Positions 35,053-43,923 are shown, numbered from the stretch's first letter. The stretch is DNA of 64,000 nt from Achromobacter sp. RTa (GCF_000757485.1 NZ_JPYO01000045.1:382121-446120); one strand, 5' to 3'. Numbers and translations: made by a program. Notes: generated from the sequence alone by a model not told the origin.

Positions 35053-36231
35053 ATGGGCAAGGAAGGAACGCGCTGGCCGGCGGTGCTGGCCATCGTGGGG
35101 GCGGGCGTGGTGGCCGCGCTGCAGGTTGGCAAGCTGATCATCGCCGCGCCGCTGCTGCGCAAGGACCTGGGGCTCGACCTGGCATCGATCGGGGCGCTGG
35201 CCGCCGTGTTCTCGGTCCTGGGAATGTTCGGAGGGATCGCGGCGGGCGGCGTGATCACCCGCTACGGCGCGCGGCGCATGCTGCTGGCCGGGCTGGCGAC
35301 CACGGCGGCGGGCGCCGCCATCGGAGCCATGGCGCCGGCCTACGGCGTGCTGCTGGCCTCGCGCGTGGTAGAGGGCCTGGGTTTCCTGATGATCACGGTG
35401 GCGGGGCCCGCGGCCCTGCAGCGCATGGTATCTGCCTCCAGCCGCGACTTCGCGTTCGCGCTCTGGAGCTGCTACATGCCCGCGGGCATGGCGATCGCGA
35501 TGCTCGCGTCGCAGGCCTTCGTAGACTGGCGAGCCTATTGGTGGTGCGCGGGCGCGGCGGTGATCGTGGCGCTGGCCTGCGTGGCGCTGTTGGCGCCGGC
35601 CACGCAGGCCGGGCCGCGCCTGTCGTGGCGGGGCCTGCGGCAGGACACGGTGGATACCGTGAGCGCGCCGGGGCCCGGACTGCTGGCGTTGTCGTTCATG
35701 CTCTACAGCCTGATGTTCTTCGCGCTGTTCACGTTCCTGCCCATTCTGCTGACCGAACAGCTGGGCCTTTCGCTGACCACGGCCGGCCTGTACAGCGCGA
35801 TCGCAAGCGCCGCCAACGTGATCGGCAACCTGGGCGCGGGCGTGCTGCTGGCGCGCGGCTGGCGGCGGTCCACGCTCATCGCCTGCGCCAGCGTGGCGAT
35901 GGGCGTGGTGGCGCTGCTGATCTTCCGCTCGGTGCTGCCCGCCATGCCGACCTTCCTGCTGTGCGTGCTGTTCTCGGCGGTGGGCGGCCTGATCCCGGCG
36001 ACGTTGCTGGGCACCGCTCCCTTGGTGGCTCCGCGCGCCGGTTTGACGGCGGCGTCCGTGGGGCTGGTGATGCAAGGCAGCAACCTGGGGCAGGTCATCG
36101 GCCCGCTCGCGGTGGGCGGCGCGATCGACCGCTACGGCTGGTCTGCGGCCTCCTTCATCGTGGCGGCGGCCGGCCTGGGCGGCGTGGCGCTGGCGTGGCG
36201 CCTGCGGCGATTGAAGGGCAACGGGCTGTAG
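35053..36231 (+). CDS. MFS transporter
   Basis: A 392-residue inner-membrane protein with about twelve membrane segments. Motif A is GGVITRYGARRMLLAGL between segments two and three, and a related GGAIDRYGWSAASF lies in the C-terminal half. Early segments read VLAIVGAGVVAALQVGKLIIAAPLLRKDLG. The subfamily resembles CynX/NarK-type carriers. It is divergent from a LysR gene that probably controls it. The substrate cannot be inferred. Confidence 0.87.
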   Translation: MGKEGTRWPAVLAIVGAGVVAALQVGKLIIAAPLLRKDLGLDLASIGALAAVFSVLGMFGGIAAGGVITRYGARRMLLAGLATTAAGAAIGAMAPAYGVLLASRVVEGLGFLMITVAGPAALQRMVSASSRDFAFALWSCYMPAGMAIAMLASQAFVDWRAYWWCAGAAVIVALACVALLAPATQAGPRLSWRGLRQDTVDTVSAPGPGLLALSFMLYSLMFFALFTFLPILLTEQLGLSLTTAGLYSAIASAANVIGNLGAGVLLARGWRRSTLIACASVAMGVVALLIFRSVLPAMPTFLLCVLFSAVGGLIPATLLGTAPLVAPRAGLTAASVGLVMQGSNLGQVIGPLAVGGAIDRYGWSAASFIVAAAGLGGVALAWRLRRLKGNGL

Positions 36232-36300
36232 GGCAAGCCTCCCATCGCCCGGCTGTCATGCGGCGGGCATATCATGGAGGTCCCTTTTCCTGGAGCCGCC

Positions 36301-36969
36301 ATGCATACGCCTGCCCCCCGCCTGGTCATCTTCGATTGCGACGGAGTCCTGATCGATAGCGAGATCATCGCGGCGCGCGCCCAGTCGCGGGCCCTGGCCG
36401 TCCACGGCATCGCCATCACGCCCGAAGAGGCGGCGCGCCGCTTCGCCGGCATCCCCGACGCGGACATGTGGCGGACGCTGCAGCAGGAGAACGCGCGCAG
36501 CCTGCCGGACGGATTCGCGCGGCAGTATGCCGACAGGCTGGAAGCCACGTTCCGCCAGGAACTGCGCGCGCTGCCCGGCGCGGCCGAGACGGTGGCGGCG
36601 CTGCGCGAACGCGGCGTGCAGGTCTGCGTGGCCTCCAGCAGCATGCCCGCGAAGCTGGAAGCGGCATTGAAGATGGTGGGCCTGTGGGACGCCTTCGCGC
36701 CCAACGTCTTCAGCACCGCGCAGGTGGCGCACGGCAAGCCGGCGCCGGACGTGTTCCTGTTCGCGGCCCGGCGGATGCAGACAGCTATCCTGGATTGCGT
36801 GGTGGTCGAGGACAGTGTGCCCGGCGTGCGCGCGGCGCGCGCCGCGCGGATGCGCGCGGTGGGCTTCGTGGGGGCCTCGCACAACGGGCCGGACCAGCGC
36901 CAGCGGCTGCTGGACGAAGGCGCGTCCGAGGTCATCGACGATCTGCGCCGCCTGCTGGAGATCGTCTAG
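36301..36969 (+). CDS. HAD-superfamily phosphatase (beta-phosphoglucomutase-like)
   Basis: The 222-residue cytosolic enzyme has the HAD motif I LVIFDCDGVLIDSE with nucleophile Asp12 and acid/base Asp14, motif II VASSSM, motif III Lys in HGKPAPDVFLFAARRM, and motif IV VVVEDSVPGVRAARAA. It would dephosphorylate or isomerise a phosphorylated sugar. GGAG lies about seven bases upstream of the chosen start. It follows the MFS gene by 69 bases on the same strand but no functional link is evident. Confidence 0.9.
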   Translation: MHTPAPRLVIFDCDGVLIDSEIIAARAQSRALAVHGIAITPEEAARRFAGIPDADMWRTLQQENARSLPDGFARQYADRLEATFRQELRALPGAAETVAALRERGVQVCVASSSMPAKLEAALKMVGLWDAFAPNVFSTAQVAHGKPAPDVFLFAARRMQTAILDCVVVEDSVPGVRAARAARMRAVGFVGASHNGPDQRQRLLDEGASEVIDDLRRLLEIV

Positions 36970-37007
36970 GCCTGTTTACGCTGATCGGAGCTGCGCACGG
37001 GCCAGGC

Positions 37008-37967
37008 TCAGGCTGCGGCGGACTGCGGTTCGGGCTTGACCCGCACGGCGCGCAGCACTCCGATCATCAGGCAGGCGATCCCGGCCAGGGTCAAGGGCTG
37101 CGGCATCTGCCCGCGCAGGATGAAGGCGTAGGCCAGGGCCGCCAGTGTTTCGAACACGATGAGCTGCCCGGCCAGCGCGGTCGGCAGGCGCTGGCTGGCC
37201 TCGTTCCAGCACAAGGTGCCCAGCCACGATGCGAACAGGCCGATGATGGCCATGAGGCCCAGGAAGACCTCGGGCCGAGGACCCGCCGGCATGGGAAACG
37301 CGCTGCCGGCCGCCGCCATGCCGCCCCACAGCACGGCATAGCCCGCAAGGGCCAGGGGCAGGGTGGCCACACCCTGGGCGGTGGCCCAGGTGCGGGGGCT
37401 GCGGTCGGGATGCGCGCGCAGCCAGTCCGCATTGCGCAGCGGATACCAGGTCCAGCAGGCCACCGCGCCCAGCGCCAGCAGGCCGCCGATGGCGTAGCGC
37501 CGCAGGTCGGCGCCGTCATCCTGGCTCAGCGCCTGCAACTCCACCCGGTTGACGCAGGCGATGCCCAGCGCGATCAGCGCCAGCGACGGCGCCAGCCGCT
37601 TCCACGGAAGTTTCCCGTCGCGCCGCGCGTTGCGCAGATTGGCGCTGATGGCGATCACCACGGGCAGGGTGCCGATGAGCATGGTGGGCAGCGGGCCGCC
37701 CGCGCGCTGGATGGCGCTGGCCAGGCACAGGTAATACAGCAGGTTGCCGATGGCGGCGAGCTTCAGCGCCTCGATCCAGTCGGCCCGGCTCAGTTGGCGC
37801 AGGGCGTGGCGGTCCAGCCAGGCCAGGGGCAGCGCGATCAGGCCGAACGCCAGGTAGCGCGCCACCGACTGCAGCGCCGCCGGATATTCCGGCAACAGCA
37901 AAGGGCCCACGAACACCAGCCCCCACATCAGGCCGGCGGCCAGGGCGTAAAGGGTTCCAGCCCACAT
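37008..37967 (-). CDS. EamA/DMT superfamily permease
   Basis: The 319-residue membrane protein has ten hydrophobic segments in two EamA-type repeats (MWAGTLYALAAGLMWGLVFVGPLLL at the start; GGLLALGAVACWTWYPLRNADWL in the second half). Family members export amino acids, nucleosides or metabolites. Start chosen at the first membrane segment. It runs in the same direction as the AraC regulator upstream of it, with an 80-base gap. Confidence 0.85.
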   Translation of the reverse strand: MWAGTLYALAAGLMWGLVFVGPLLLPEYPAALQSVARYLAFGLIALPLAWLDRHALRQLSRADWIEALKLAAIGNLLYYLCLASAIQRAGGPLPTMLIGTLPVVIAISANLRNARRDGKLPWKRLAPSLALIALGIACVNRVELQALSQDDGADLRRYAIGGLLALGAVACWTWYPLRNADWLRAHPDRSPRTWATAQGVATLPLALAGYAVLWGGMAAAGSAFPMPAGPRPEVFLGLMAIIGLFASWLGTLCWNEASQRLPTALAGQLIVFETLAALAYAFILRGQMPQPLTLAGIACLMIGVLRAVRVKPEPQSAAA

Positions 37968-38047
37968 ACGAGTCGCTCCAGGTCGGTCAGGCCCCAATCT
38001 AGCGGGGGCGGAACCAGCGCGTCTTGTACCAGCTTGCTGTCCGGGCG

Positions 38048-38917
38048 TCAGGACCGGACTTGTTTCTGATAGCGGGCGGGCGTGACGCCGTAGCGGCGCG
38101 AGAAGGCGCGCGTCAGGTGGGCCTGGTCGGTCAGGCCGGCGGCCAGCGCCACCTGGGCGGGCGCCTCGCCCGCGGCCAGCCGACGCTTGGCCTCGAACAG
38201 CCGCAGCGCCATCAGCATCTGCTGCGGCGTGGCGTGATAGTGCGCCTGGAAACGGCGCAGGAAATGGAAGGGGCTGAGCCCGGCCACGGCCGCCAGTTCA
38301 TCCAGCGTCATCCGCCTGGACAGGTGAGCGCGCAGGTAGTCGACGACGGGAGCGAAACGCGGCGCCCCTTCCGCCTGGGCGGGCCGGTCCAGGCGGGCGT
38401 GGGGGCGGAACTCCGCCAGCAGGGCGTACAGCGCGCTGTCGAAGGCCAGCGGTTCGCGCGCCAGCCACAAGACATCGAGCAGGGCGGCGATGCGCTGCGC
38501 GCGGGCGGCGTCGGCGCCCACCGCGGCGTCGAACCACCAGCCGCTGTCGCCGGTCACGCGTTCCACTACGCCCGGGTCCAGGTAGGCCATGCGGTAGCGC
38601 CAGCCGCCTTCGGTTTCGGCGCGCCCCGTGTGCAGTTCGTCGGGATTCATCAGCACCACTGAACCTGGCGGGGCGAGATGGTCCGAGCCACGATAGCGGA
38701 AACGCTCCACGCCGGATTCGATGGCGCCCAGTCCGTAGGCCTCGTGGGTGTGCGGCTCGAAGGCGTGGCGGATGATATGGGCGCGGTACAGCTCCACGCC
38801 GGGCAGGTGCGGCGGCTGCCTGAATTCGGCGCGGTCGCCGGGATGGTCGAACGCCGCCGGCACGCCTGGCATGGCGGGCGCGGCGAGGTCCGGCGGAACG
38901 GCGTGGGCGGGATGCAT
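38048..38917 (-). CDS. AraC family transcriptional regulator
   Basis: The 289-residue regulator has an N-terminal cupin-like AraC_binding domain (HAFEPHTHEAYGLGAIESGVERFRYRG, PGSVVLMNPDELHTGRAETEGGWRYRMAYLDP) and two C-terminal helix-turn-helix units (MTLDELAAVAGLSPFHFLRRFQAHYHATPQQML and VALAAGLTDQAHLTRAFSRRYGVTPARYQ). It lies between the sigma-factor gene and the EamA permease on one strand. This type often activates a neighbouring EamA or LysE exporter, which fits here. Confidence 0.9.
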   Translation of the reverse strand: MHPAHAVPPDLAAPAMPGVPAAFDHPGDRAEFRQPPHLPGVELYRAHIIRHAFEPHTHEAYGLGAIESGVERFRYRGSDHLAPPGSVVLMNPDELHTGRAETEGGWRYRMAYLDPGVVERVTGDSGWWFDAAVGADAARAQRIAALLDVLWLAREPLAFDSALYALLAEFRPHARLDRPAQAEGAPRFAPVVDYLRAHLSRRMTLDELAAVAGLSPFHFLRRFQAHYHATPQQMLMALRLFEAKRRLAAGEAPAQVALAAGLTDQAHLTRAFSRRYGVTPARYQKQVRS

Positions 38918-38972
38918 GGATGGAATTTAAGCACGCCGGCGTAGAAGCGGCGCGGCGGGATTTGCCGGTGTC

Positions 38973-40256
38973 TTATCCGTCCGCGCGCATGGCCTCGGCG
39001 CGTTCCAGCAGCAGCTCCCGTTCGCGCGCGTTGCGCGTCATGCCGGCGGCGCGCTCGAATTCGGCGCAGGCCTCGGCCCGGCGCCCCAGCTTGGCCAGCA
39101 GGTCGCCGCGCACGCTGGGCAGCCAATGGTAGTTGGCCAGCGCCGGATCCTGCGCCAGCTGGTCCGCCAGGTCCAACCCGGCCTGCGGACCGAACGCCAT
39201 GCCGACCGCCACGGCGCGGTTCAACTCCACCACGGGCGAAGGCTGGGCCTGGACGAGCGCGTCGTACAGCGCCACGATGCGCGGCCAATCGGTGTCTTCG
39301 GGCGTGCGGGCCCGGGCGTGGCAGGCGGCCAGTCCGGCTTGCAGCGCGTAGGGGCCGCGGGCGCCGCCCAGCGCGTCCGAGCGCTCCAGCGCCGCCAGGC
39401 CCCGCCGGATCAGCAGCGGATCCCAGCGGCCGCGGTCCTGCTCCATCAGCAGCACGGGGCGGCCTTGCGCATCGGCGCGCGCATGCAGCCGCGAAGCCTG
39501 CAGCTCCATCAGCGCGACCAGCCCATGCACTTCGCCGTCTCCGGACGCCAACTGCGCCAGGATGCGGCCCAGGCGCAGGGCCTCGTCGCACAAGGCGGGG
39601 CGCGTCCAGTCGGCGCCGGACGTGGCCGAATAGCCTTCGTTGAAGATCAGGTAGATGACCTCCAGCACGGAGGCCAGGCGCGCCGTCCGTTCGTCCGCGC
39701 GCGGCACCTCGAAGGGCACGCGCGCGGCGGAGAGGCTGCGCTTGGCGCGCACGATGCGCTGCGCGATGGTGGATTCCGATGCCAGGAAGGCGCGCGCGAT
39801 CTCGGCCGTGGAGAGCCCGCCCAAGAGGCGCAGCGTCAACGCGACCCGCGCTTCCGTAGACAGCAGCGGATGGCAGGCGGTGAACATGAGGCGCAGCAGA
39901 TCGTCGCCGATATCGTCCTGCCGCGCGGCGTCCAGCGCATCGACGAAATCGGGCTCCACGTCGGCCTGCAAGGCCTCCAGCTCATGGCCGATCTGCTCGT
40001 GCTTGCGCGTATGCAGCGCGTCCAGCCGCAAGCGGTCTCGGGCGCGGTTCTTCGCGGTGGTCATCAGCCACGCTCCCGGGTTGTCCGGCACGCCGGTCTC
40101 GGGCCAGCGTTCCAGGGCGGCGACCAGGGCATCCTGCGCCAGCTCCTCGGCCAAGCCGACGTCGCGCACCAGGCGCGCGACGCCGGCGATGACGCTGGCG
40201 GCTTCGATCCGCCAGACCGCCTCGATGGCGCGATGCGTGGCCGCCTGCGCCGTCAT
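38973..40256 (-). CDS. ECF42-type RNA polymerase sigma factor with C-terminal TPR-like extension
   Basis: The 427-residue protein has sigma region 2 (AEELAQDALVAALERWPETGVPDNPGAWLMTTAKNRARDRLR) and region 4 (ALTLRLLGGLSTAEIARAFLASESTIAQRIVRAKRSL), then a DUF6596/TPR-like extension (VVELNRAVAVGMAFGPQAGLDLADQL). This architecture, with DGPF/YCII neighbours and no anti-sigma factor, is ECF42. Its start overlaps the VOC gene at ATGA. The operon promoter carries the ECF42-type TGTCGA/CGTC motif, so autoregulation is likely. The C-terminal extension is thought to control activity in this group; the signal is unknown. Confidence 0.92.
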   Translation of the reverse strand: MTAQAATHRAIEAVWRIEAASVIAGVARLVRDVGLAEELAQDALVAALERWPETGVPDNPGAWLMTTAKNRARDRLRLDALHTRKHEQIGHELEALQADVEPDFVDALDAARQDDIGDDLLRLMFTACHPLLSTEARVALTLRLLGGLSTAEIARAFLASESTIAQRIVRAKRSLSAARVPFEVPRADERTARLASVLEVIYLIFNEGYSATSGADWTRPALCDEALRLGRILAQLASGDGEVHGLVALMELQASRLHARADAQGRPVLLMEQDRGRWDPLLIRRGLAALERSDALGGARGPYALQAGLAACHARARTPEDTDWPRIVALYDALVQAQPSPVVELNRAVAVGMAFGPQAGLDLADQLAQDPALANYHWLPSVRGDLLAKLGRRAEACAEFERAAGMTRNARERELLLERAEAMRADG

Positions 40257-40660
40257 ACGGCAGGGACTTCGCCGGGAACCATGTACACGAGCTCCCAGAC
40301 GTGGCCGTCCAGGTCCTCGAAGCCGTGCGCGTACATGAAGCCATGGTCCTGCGGCTGGCGCGGCGCGGTGCCGCCGGCCGCGAGCGCGCGGGCCACCAGG
40401 TCGTCCACCTCGGCGCGGCTGTCGCAGGACAGCGCGATCAGGACTTCGGTGGTCTTGGTGGCGTCGGCCACCGGCTTGCCGGTGAAGGTCTGGAAGAAAT
40501 CCTTCACCAGCAGCATGACGTAGATGTCGTCGCTGACGACCATGCACGCGCCCTGGTCATTGGTGAACTGGGGGTTGAACGTGAATCCCAGGCTCTTGAA
40601 GAAAGCCTGCGATTTCTGCATGTCGGCGATGGCGAGGTTGACGAAGATCTGCTTGGGCAT
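40253..40660 (-). CDS. VOC family protein (glyoxalase/bleomycin-resistance-like)
   Basis: The 135-residue protein has the paired beta-alpha-beta modules of the vicinal-oxygen-chelate fold (MPKQIFVNLAIADMQKSQAFFKSLGFTFNPQF; GFEDLDGHVWELVYMVP). Possible metal ligands include a Glu in WELVYM; His positions are unclear. It is the middle gene of the YCII-VOC-sigma operon. VOC and YCII proteins are standard companions of ECF42 sigma factors. Its reaction is unknown. Confidence 0.87.
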   Translation of the reverse strand: MPKQIFVNLAIADMQKSQAFFKSLGFTFNPQFTNDQGACMVVSDDIYVMLLVKDFFQTFTGKPVADATKTTEVLIALSCDSRAEVDDLVARALAAGGTAPRQPQDHGFMYAHGFEDLDGHVWELVYMVPGEVPAV

Positions 40661-40707
40661 GATGTGTGGCTTCCGTTGGGTTGTCGTGTGTGGGGGGCGG
40701 CGGTGGC

Positions 40708-41118
40708 TCAGCGGCCGTTGCCGGTAAGCTGCCGGAACCGCTCGACCGCTTCGCTGGGGCCGAGTTCGTCCAGTTCATACATCTGGCGCACTTCGATCGA
40801 GCAGGGCTGGCCGATGAAGGGTTCGGGAAAGCGCAGCGCCCATTGCATCGCTTCCTCGCGCGAGCGCACCTGGATCATGGTGTAGCCGGCGATCAGCTCC
40901 TTGGTTTCCGCGAATGGCCCGTCCACCACCGAGCGCTGGCCGTTGTCGTACTGCACGCGCCAGCCCTTGGACGAGGGCTGCAGCCCATTGGCGTCCAGCA
41001 GCACGCCTGCCTTGGCCAGGGCTTCGTGATACGTCGTCATCGAGGCGAGCATGCTTTCTTCCGGCATCACGCCGGCTTCGCTGTCGGGCGTGGCCCGCAC
41101 GAGGATCATGAATCGCAT
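40708..41118 (-). CDS. YCII/DGPF domain protein, first gene of ECF42 operon
   Basis: The 136-residue protein shows the DGPF motif exactly (VVDGPFAETKELIAGYTMIQVRSREEAMQWALRFP) and the N-terminal strand MRFMILVRATPDSEAG. AGGAGATCC sits just before the start. Members of this family accompany ECF42 sigma factors. They have a ferredoxin-like fold and a possible small-molecule or enzymatic role; nothing more is known. Confidence 0.9.
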   Translation of the reverse strand: MRFMILVRATPDSEAGVMPEESMLASMTTYHEALAKAGVLLDANGLQPSSKGWRVQYDNGQRSVVDGPFAETKELIAGYTMIQVRSREEAMQWALRFPEPFIGQPCSIEVRQMYELDELGPSEAVERFRQLTGNGR

Positions 41119-41177
41119 TTCTGGATCTCCTTGGTTCGGACTACAGAACCCCGCTGTTCCGGGGCTTGTACAGGCAC

Positions 41178-41204
41178 GACGAATCGCAACTCGCCGAATC
41201 GACA
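41178..41204 (-). promoter_or_regulatory. ECF42-type promoter of the YCII-VOC-sigma operon
   Basis: On the minus strand TGTCGA (-35) and CGTC (-10) are separated by exactly 17 bases, 60 bases before the YCII start. This matches the motif known for ECF42 (TGTCGA, then CGA/TC). It supports positive autoregulation by the sigma factor of the same operon. Confidence 0.7.
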
Positions 41205-41343
41205 GGAAAAAGGAAAACCTAGGGTAAGCACCAAGTTCCGGGGCTTGGCGACGCGCCATGCCCGAGCAGATTGTTACGAAGGCTCAGGCCTGGTTTCACC
41301 GGGCGTCCTTACACTCCCAGCGTCCGCAACTCTGAATAGCGAT

Positions 41344-41496
41344 ATGAAAATCCTCTGTAGCCTTGCCTTGGTGGCGTCCTTGCTTTCGGGCTGTGCCGTC
41401 TATACCCCCAGCGGGTCGGTCATCGTCGATCCGCACGACGGAGGCGGCCGAGGCGGTTTCTGCCCGCCCGGGCAAGCCAAGAAAGGAAACTGCTGA
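41344..41496 (+). CDS. Small lipoprotein
   Basis: A 50-residue protein with a lipoprotein signal peptide (MKILCSLALVASLLSGC) whose lipobox LLSGC would give a lipidated mature protein of 35 residues beginning CAVYTPSG. The mature part is Gly-rich with two further cysteines (GGFCPPGQAKKGNC). It lies between two divergent/convergent YCII genes. No family is recognised. The lipobox and the codon pattern support it as a real gene. Confidence 0.7.
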   Translation: MKILCSLALVASLLSGCAVYTPSGSVIVDPHDGGGRGGFCPPGQAKKGNC

Positions 41497-41549
41497 GACC
41501 CTGACCGCGGGCCCGCCTCGATGGCGGGCCCGCCGCCTGGGGGCGGCGC

Positions 41550-41903
41550 CTACATGAAACACGGCCCCAGCTCCCGGACTTCCACCGTGGCCCACTGCGC
41601 GGCAGGACATTCCGCCGCCAAGGCCAGCGCCTCCTCCCGCGTCTCGCAGGTCAGCAGAAAGAACCCCCCGATCATTTCCTTGGCCTCGGCATAGGGGCCG
41701 TCCATCAGGGTACGCTCGCCGTCGCGGATCCGCAGCCGCACGGCTTCCGACTCCGACTTCAGCGATTCCGCGCGCACCAGCAGCCCGCGGGCCTTCAGGT
41801 CCTCCGCGTAGCACACCATTTGCGCGTAGGCTTCGCGGCCCTCTTCGGGCGTGCGCTGGGCGCGCTGCCCCACGGGTTCGACGATGAAAAGCAGGTAGGA
41901 CAT
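41550..41903 (-). CDS. YCII-related protein
   Basis: The 117-residue protein has the YCII fold with DGPY in place of DGPF (LMDGPYAEAKEMIGGFFLLTCETREEALALAAECP). It is divergent from the MarR-GNAT gene, with 126 bases between that contain palindromes. It is not preceded by an ECF42-type promoter motif, unlike the other YCII gene 0.8 kb away. A function is unknown. Confidence 0.88.
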   Translation of the reverse strand: MSYLLFIVEPVGQRAQRTPEEGREAYAQMVCYAEDLKARGLLVRAESLKSESEAVRLRIRDGERTLMDGPYAEAKEMIGGFFLLTCETREEALALAAECPAAQWATVEVRELGPCFM

Positions 41904-41972
41904 GGAATCTTCCTGTGGGAGCGGCGGAGCGAATGCGCCAGATTACCGCCGTTCCTGGCGTCTGCACATCTC

Positions 41973-42001
41973 TTGAATACTTGCTAAAAGCAAGTAATAA
42001 T
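41973..42001 (+). promoter_or_regulatory. MarR-GNAT promoter with operator filling the spacer
   Basis: TTGAAT and AATAAT flank a 17-base spacer that is itself a perfect palindrome (ACTTGC-TAAAA-GCAAGT, 41979-41995). A regulator bound there would block RNA polymerase. A second palindrome TGCCT-T-AGGCA follows at 42003-42013, before the ribosome site GGAGAGG. Confidence 0.65.
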
Positions 42002-42002
42002 A

Positions 42003-42013
42003 TGCCTTAGGCA
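42003..42013. promoter_or_regulatory. Second palindrome between promoter and MarR-GNAT gene
   Basis: TGCCT and AGGCA flank a single T, within the likely transcript start region. It shares TGC/GCA ends with the main operator and may be a weaker site for the same protein. Confidence 0.4.
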
Positions 42014-42029
42014 AGCATTTGGAGAGGCC

Positions 42030-42953
42030 ATGTCAGACCAGACGATGTACGAGCGGGCCGAGGCGGTGCGGAGGTTCAACCGCTTTTATACGCGGCACAT
42101 CGGCGTGCTGCATGAACATTTGCTGGCCAGCGAGTTTTCGCTTACGGAAGTGCGCATCCTTTATGAGCTCGCGCACCGGCCGGCCTTGAGCACGTCCGAC
42201 CTCTGCCGCGAGCTGAACCTCGACGCGGGCTATGTCAGCCGGGTGATCTCGGGGTTCGAGAAAAAGGGCTTGATCGTCAAAACGCGATCCGCCGCCGACG
42301 CCCGGGTCGCCCAGCTGGAGCTGACCGGGCAAGGGCGCGCCGCGTTCGCCCCGCTCAACGATGCCTCGCGCAATGAAATCATCGCGGTCCTCAAGCAACT
42401 TCCGGAGCCGGCGCAGGCGCAGCTGGTCGATGCCATGAACGATATCCAGAATCTCCTCGGCGGCCAGCCTTCCGTGGGCTACGTGCTGCGCGATCCGCTG
42501 CCCGGCGATATGGGCCTGGTGGTGGCCAACCAGGCGGTGGTGTATGCCCGCGAATACGGGTGGAACGCCGAGTACGAAGCCCTGGTCGCGGAAATCGTGG
42601 CCAGGTTCATCCGCGATTTCGACCGGAGCTGCGAGCGCTGCTGGATCGCCGAGAAAGACGGAAAGATGGTCGGTTCGGTTTTCGTCGTGCGCCAGGACGA
42701 GACGACGGCCAAGCTGCGCTTGCTGTATGTCGACGCCGGCGCGCGAGGGCTGGGCATCGGCCGCCGGCTGGTGGAGGAATGCCTGCGCTTCGCCAAACAG
42801 GCGGGCTATGCCCGCATGGCGCTGTGGACGAACAGCGTCCTGGCGGATGCCCGTCGCATCTACGAGAAGGCGGGGTTCCAGTTGCTTGAAGAAGAGCCGC
42901 ATCACAGTTTCGGCCAGGACCTGGTCGGCCAGGTCTGGGCGCGCGATCTATGA
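42030..42953 (+). CDS. MarR-GNAT fusion: regulator plus acetyltransferase
   Basis: The 307-residue protein joins an N-terminal MarR domain (about 1-145; helix-turn-helix LSTSDLCRELNLDAGYVSRVISGFEKKGLI) to a C-terminal GNAT domain (about 150-305; acetyl-CoA motif LLYVDAGARGLGIGRRLVEECLRFAKQAGY). Family members couple DNA binding to acetyl transfer, with unknown substrates. The promoter holds a palindrome that fits autorepression. The EamA exporter follows after 64 bases on the same strand and may be its target. Confidence 0.9.
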   Translation: MSDQTMYERAEAVRRFNRFYTRHIGVLHEHLLASEFSLTEVRILYELAHRPALSTSDLCRELNLDAGYVSRVISGFEKKGLIVKTRSAADARVAQLELTGQGRAAFAPLNDASRNEIIAVLKQLPEPAQAQLVDAMNDIQNLLGGQPSVGYVLRDPLPGDMGLVVANQAVVYAREYGWNAEYEALVAEIVARFIRDFDRSCERCWIAEKDGKMVGSVFVVRQDETTAKLRLLYVDAGARGLGIGRRLVEECLRFAKQAGYARMALWTNSVLADARRIYEKAGFQLLEEEPHHSFGQDLVGQVWARDL

Positions 42954-43017
42954 GCTTTGGCGCGGCCCGTGGCCGCACGCGGGCCGCGGCCTTGCCGGAG
43001 CAAGGGCCGGGCTGACG

Positions 43018-43905
43018 ATGAACGACCTCGCCAAGGCGACCTGCGCCGCCGCGCTGACCGGTATGCTGGTGGGTGCGGCCATGGTGTCCACACGGACGGT
43101 TTCGGCCGATGCCACGGCCGAAACCCTGGCCTTTCTGCGCTATGCGATCGGGCTGGCGCTGCTGGTGCCGCCGGTGCTGCGGCGCTGGTCCGCGGGTTTT
43201 CTTGCCAGGGACCTGCTTGCGGTGGCGGGCCTGGGGATACTTCAGTTCGCGATGCTGATGCTGCTGTTGAACCACGCGCTTGCCAAGCTGCCGGCCGCGA
43301 CCTGCGCCCTGGTGTTCTCCACGGTGCCGCTGCTGACGATGTGCCTGGCGATCGGCGCCGGGCGCGAGCGCTTCAGCTGGTCGCGGATGGCCGGGGCGGG
43401 CGTCGCGGTGCTCGGCATTTCCGTCCTGCTGGCGCCGTCCGCCGCGCCCGCGCAAGGAGGGCAGGACATCCAGGCCTGGGCGTCCCTGCTCGGAGCGACC
43501 TTCCTCGGCGCGGCGTGCAGTCTGTTGTACCGCCCCTATCTGAAGAAGTATCCGGCCTTGTGCGTCAGCGCGTTCGCGATGTTCGTTTCGGTCCTGTTTC
43601 TCGCCGGCGTCTGCCTCGTGCGGCAGGCGCCGCTGGTGCCCGAACTGTCGGCCGTGCAATGGGCCAACGTTACGTTCATCGGGCTATCCAGCGGCCTGGG
43701 TTATTTCTGCCTGCTGTGGGCGCTGGGCCGCCTGGACGCAAGCCGCGTGATGGCGTTCCAGGCGCTTGCCCCCATCACTGCGGTGGCCATCGAACTGCTG
43801 GGCGCCTCCTATTCCCTGAGCTGGCGCCTCGTCGGCGCCTTTGTGCTGGTGCTGTCGGGCGTCTGGTTCGGCACGCGCGACCGCGCGGCGCCGGCCTCCC
43901 GATGA
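43018..43905 (+). CDS. EamA/DMT superfamily permease
   Basis: The 295-residue membrane protein has ten hydrophobic segments and two EamA repeats (LVGAAMVSTRTVSADATAETLAFLRYAIGLALL; LLGATFLGAACSLLYRPYLKKYPALCVSAF; then AFQALAPITAVAIELL). It probably exports a metabolite or drug. It runs in the same direction as the MarR-GNAT gene, so joint induction is plausible. Confidence 0.87.
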   Translation: MNDLAKATCAAALTGMLVGAAMVSTRTVSADATAETLAFLRYAIGLALLVPPVLRRWSAGFLARDLLAVAGLGILQFAMLMLLLNHALAKLPAATCALVFSTVPLLTMCLAIGAGRERFSWSRMAGAGVAVLGISVLLAPSAAPAQGGQDIQAWASLLGATFLGAACSLLYRPYLKKYPALCVSAFAMFVSVLFLAGVCLVRQAPLVPELSAVQWANVTFIGLSSGLGYFCLLWALGRLDASRVMAFQALAPITAVAIELLGASYSLSWRLVGAFVLVLSGVWFGTRDRAAPASR

Positions 43906-43923
43906 AGGCGTCCGGGCGGATGC

